From CAZRDB01 sp964598695 (GTDB lineage Bacteria > Armatimonadota > Zipacnadia > UBA1398): a stretch of 13,867 bases of DNA. This document shows positions 13,819 through 13,867 of the stretch, piece by piece. The stretch spans positions 1-13,867 of the forward strand of contig CAZRDB010000139.1 of NCBI GenBank assembly GCA_964598695.1, read 5' to 3'. The position numbers were made by a program, and so were the translations under genes. Within the stretch, counting starts at the first letter, position 1; every line of letters starts with the position of its first letter. The notes under the pieces were generated by a model, which saw only the letters and a program-made list of their open reading frames with translations, searched no databases and was not told the origin of the DNA.

Positions 13819-13867
13819 CTACTCGGTGGAGGCCGTCTTGCGCCCCCGCGCCTGGGTGGGCTTGGCG
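13819..13867 (-). CDS. C-terminal tail of an unknown upstream gene (partial)
   Basis: The last 15 codons read AKPTQARGRKTASTE then TAG. All third positions except the stop are G or C, as in the neighbouring genes. The tail is basic and rich in Ala, Lys, Arg and Thr. It ends 17 bases before the GHL10-like start, so it may be the preceding gene of the same operon. No family can be assigned. Confidence 0.45.
   Translation of the reverse strand, partial: AKPTQARGRKTASTE

Noticed and set aside
1..13867. CRISPR array, rRNA, or intact insertion sequence
   Set aside because: No regularly spaced direct repeats, no rRNA-like sequence and no complete transposase with terminal repeats were seen.

Overview
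This is a GC-rich bacterial fragment whose third codon positions are almost all G or C. It contains a 10-base run of N at 12661-12670, so it comes from a draft scaffold, possibly a metagenome bin. A PilB/GspE-type ATPase and a secretin-like STN domain point to a diderm bacterium with type IV pilus or type II secretion machinery. The mix of a GHL10-like secreted hydrolase, a secreted beta-propeller glycosidase and a D-aminoacylase relative would suit Armatimonadota, Planctomycetota or similar phyla. That placement is only an impression.

Left part (1-7963). A forward ATPase gene, cut at its 5' end by the window edge, carries a C-terminal HDOD signalling domain. It converges on a reverse pair: a Tat-exported amidohydrolase followed by a small beta-carbonic-anhydrase-like protein. 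The two converging stop codons share one CTAG palindrome. The amidohydrolase has lost most of the metal ligands of D-aminoacylases and carries a proline-rich insert. A 189-base divergent spacer with three dyads separates it from a forward set: a secreted five-bladed-propeller glycosidase-like protein, mtnA and mtnP. MtnP and MtnA carry out consecutive chemistry of the methylthioadenosine (methionine) salvage pathway; the kinase MtnK that normally acts between them is not here.

Centre (7964-8800). Two tRNA genes are transcribed divergently, tRNA-Lys(CTT) on the minus strand and tRNA-Asp(GTC) on the plus strand. Each has a clear sigma70-type promoter with a 17-base spacer. The Lys promoter predicts transcription starting on the first base of the mature tRNA. 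A hairpin follows tRNA-Asp, then a truncated serine recombinase fragment, a probable scar of a mobile element.

Right part (8801-13867, all minus strand). In transcription order there is the tail of an unknown gene, a secreted GHL10-like hydrolase that runs into the assembly gap, an STN-TPR segment after the gap that may be the same protein, a 799-residue multi-module glycosyltransferase with a zinc ribbon, and a short SAM-methyltransferase-like protein. Spacings of 17 bases, 3 bases and a short overlap suggest one operon. Its content suggests building or remodelling of a surface glycan, but the substrate cannot be read from the sequence.
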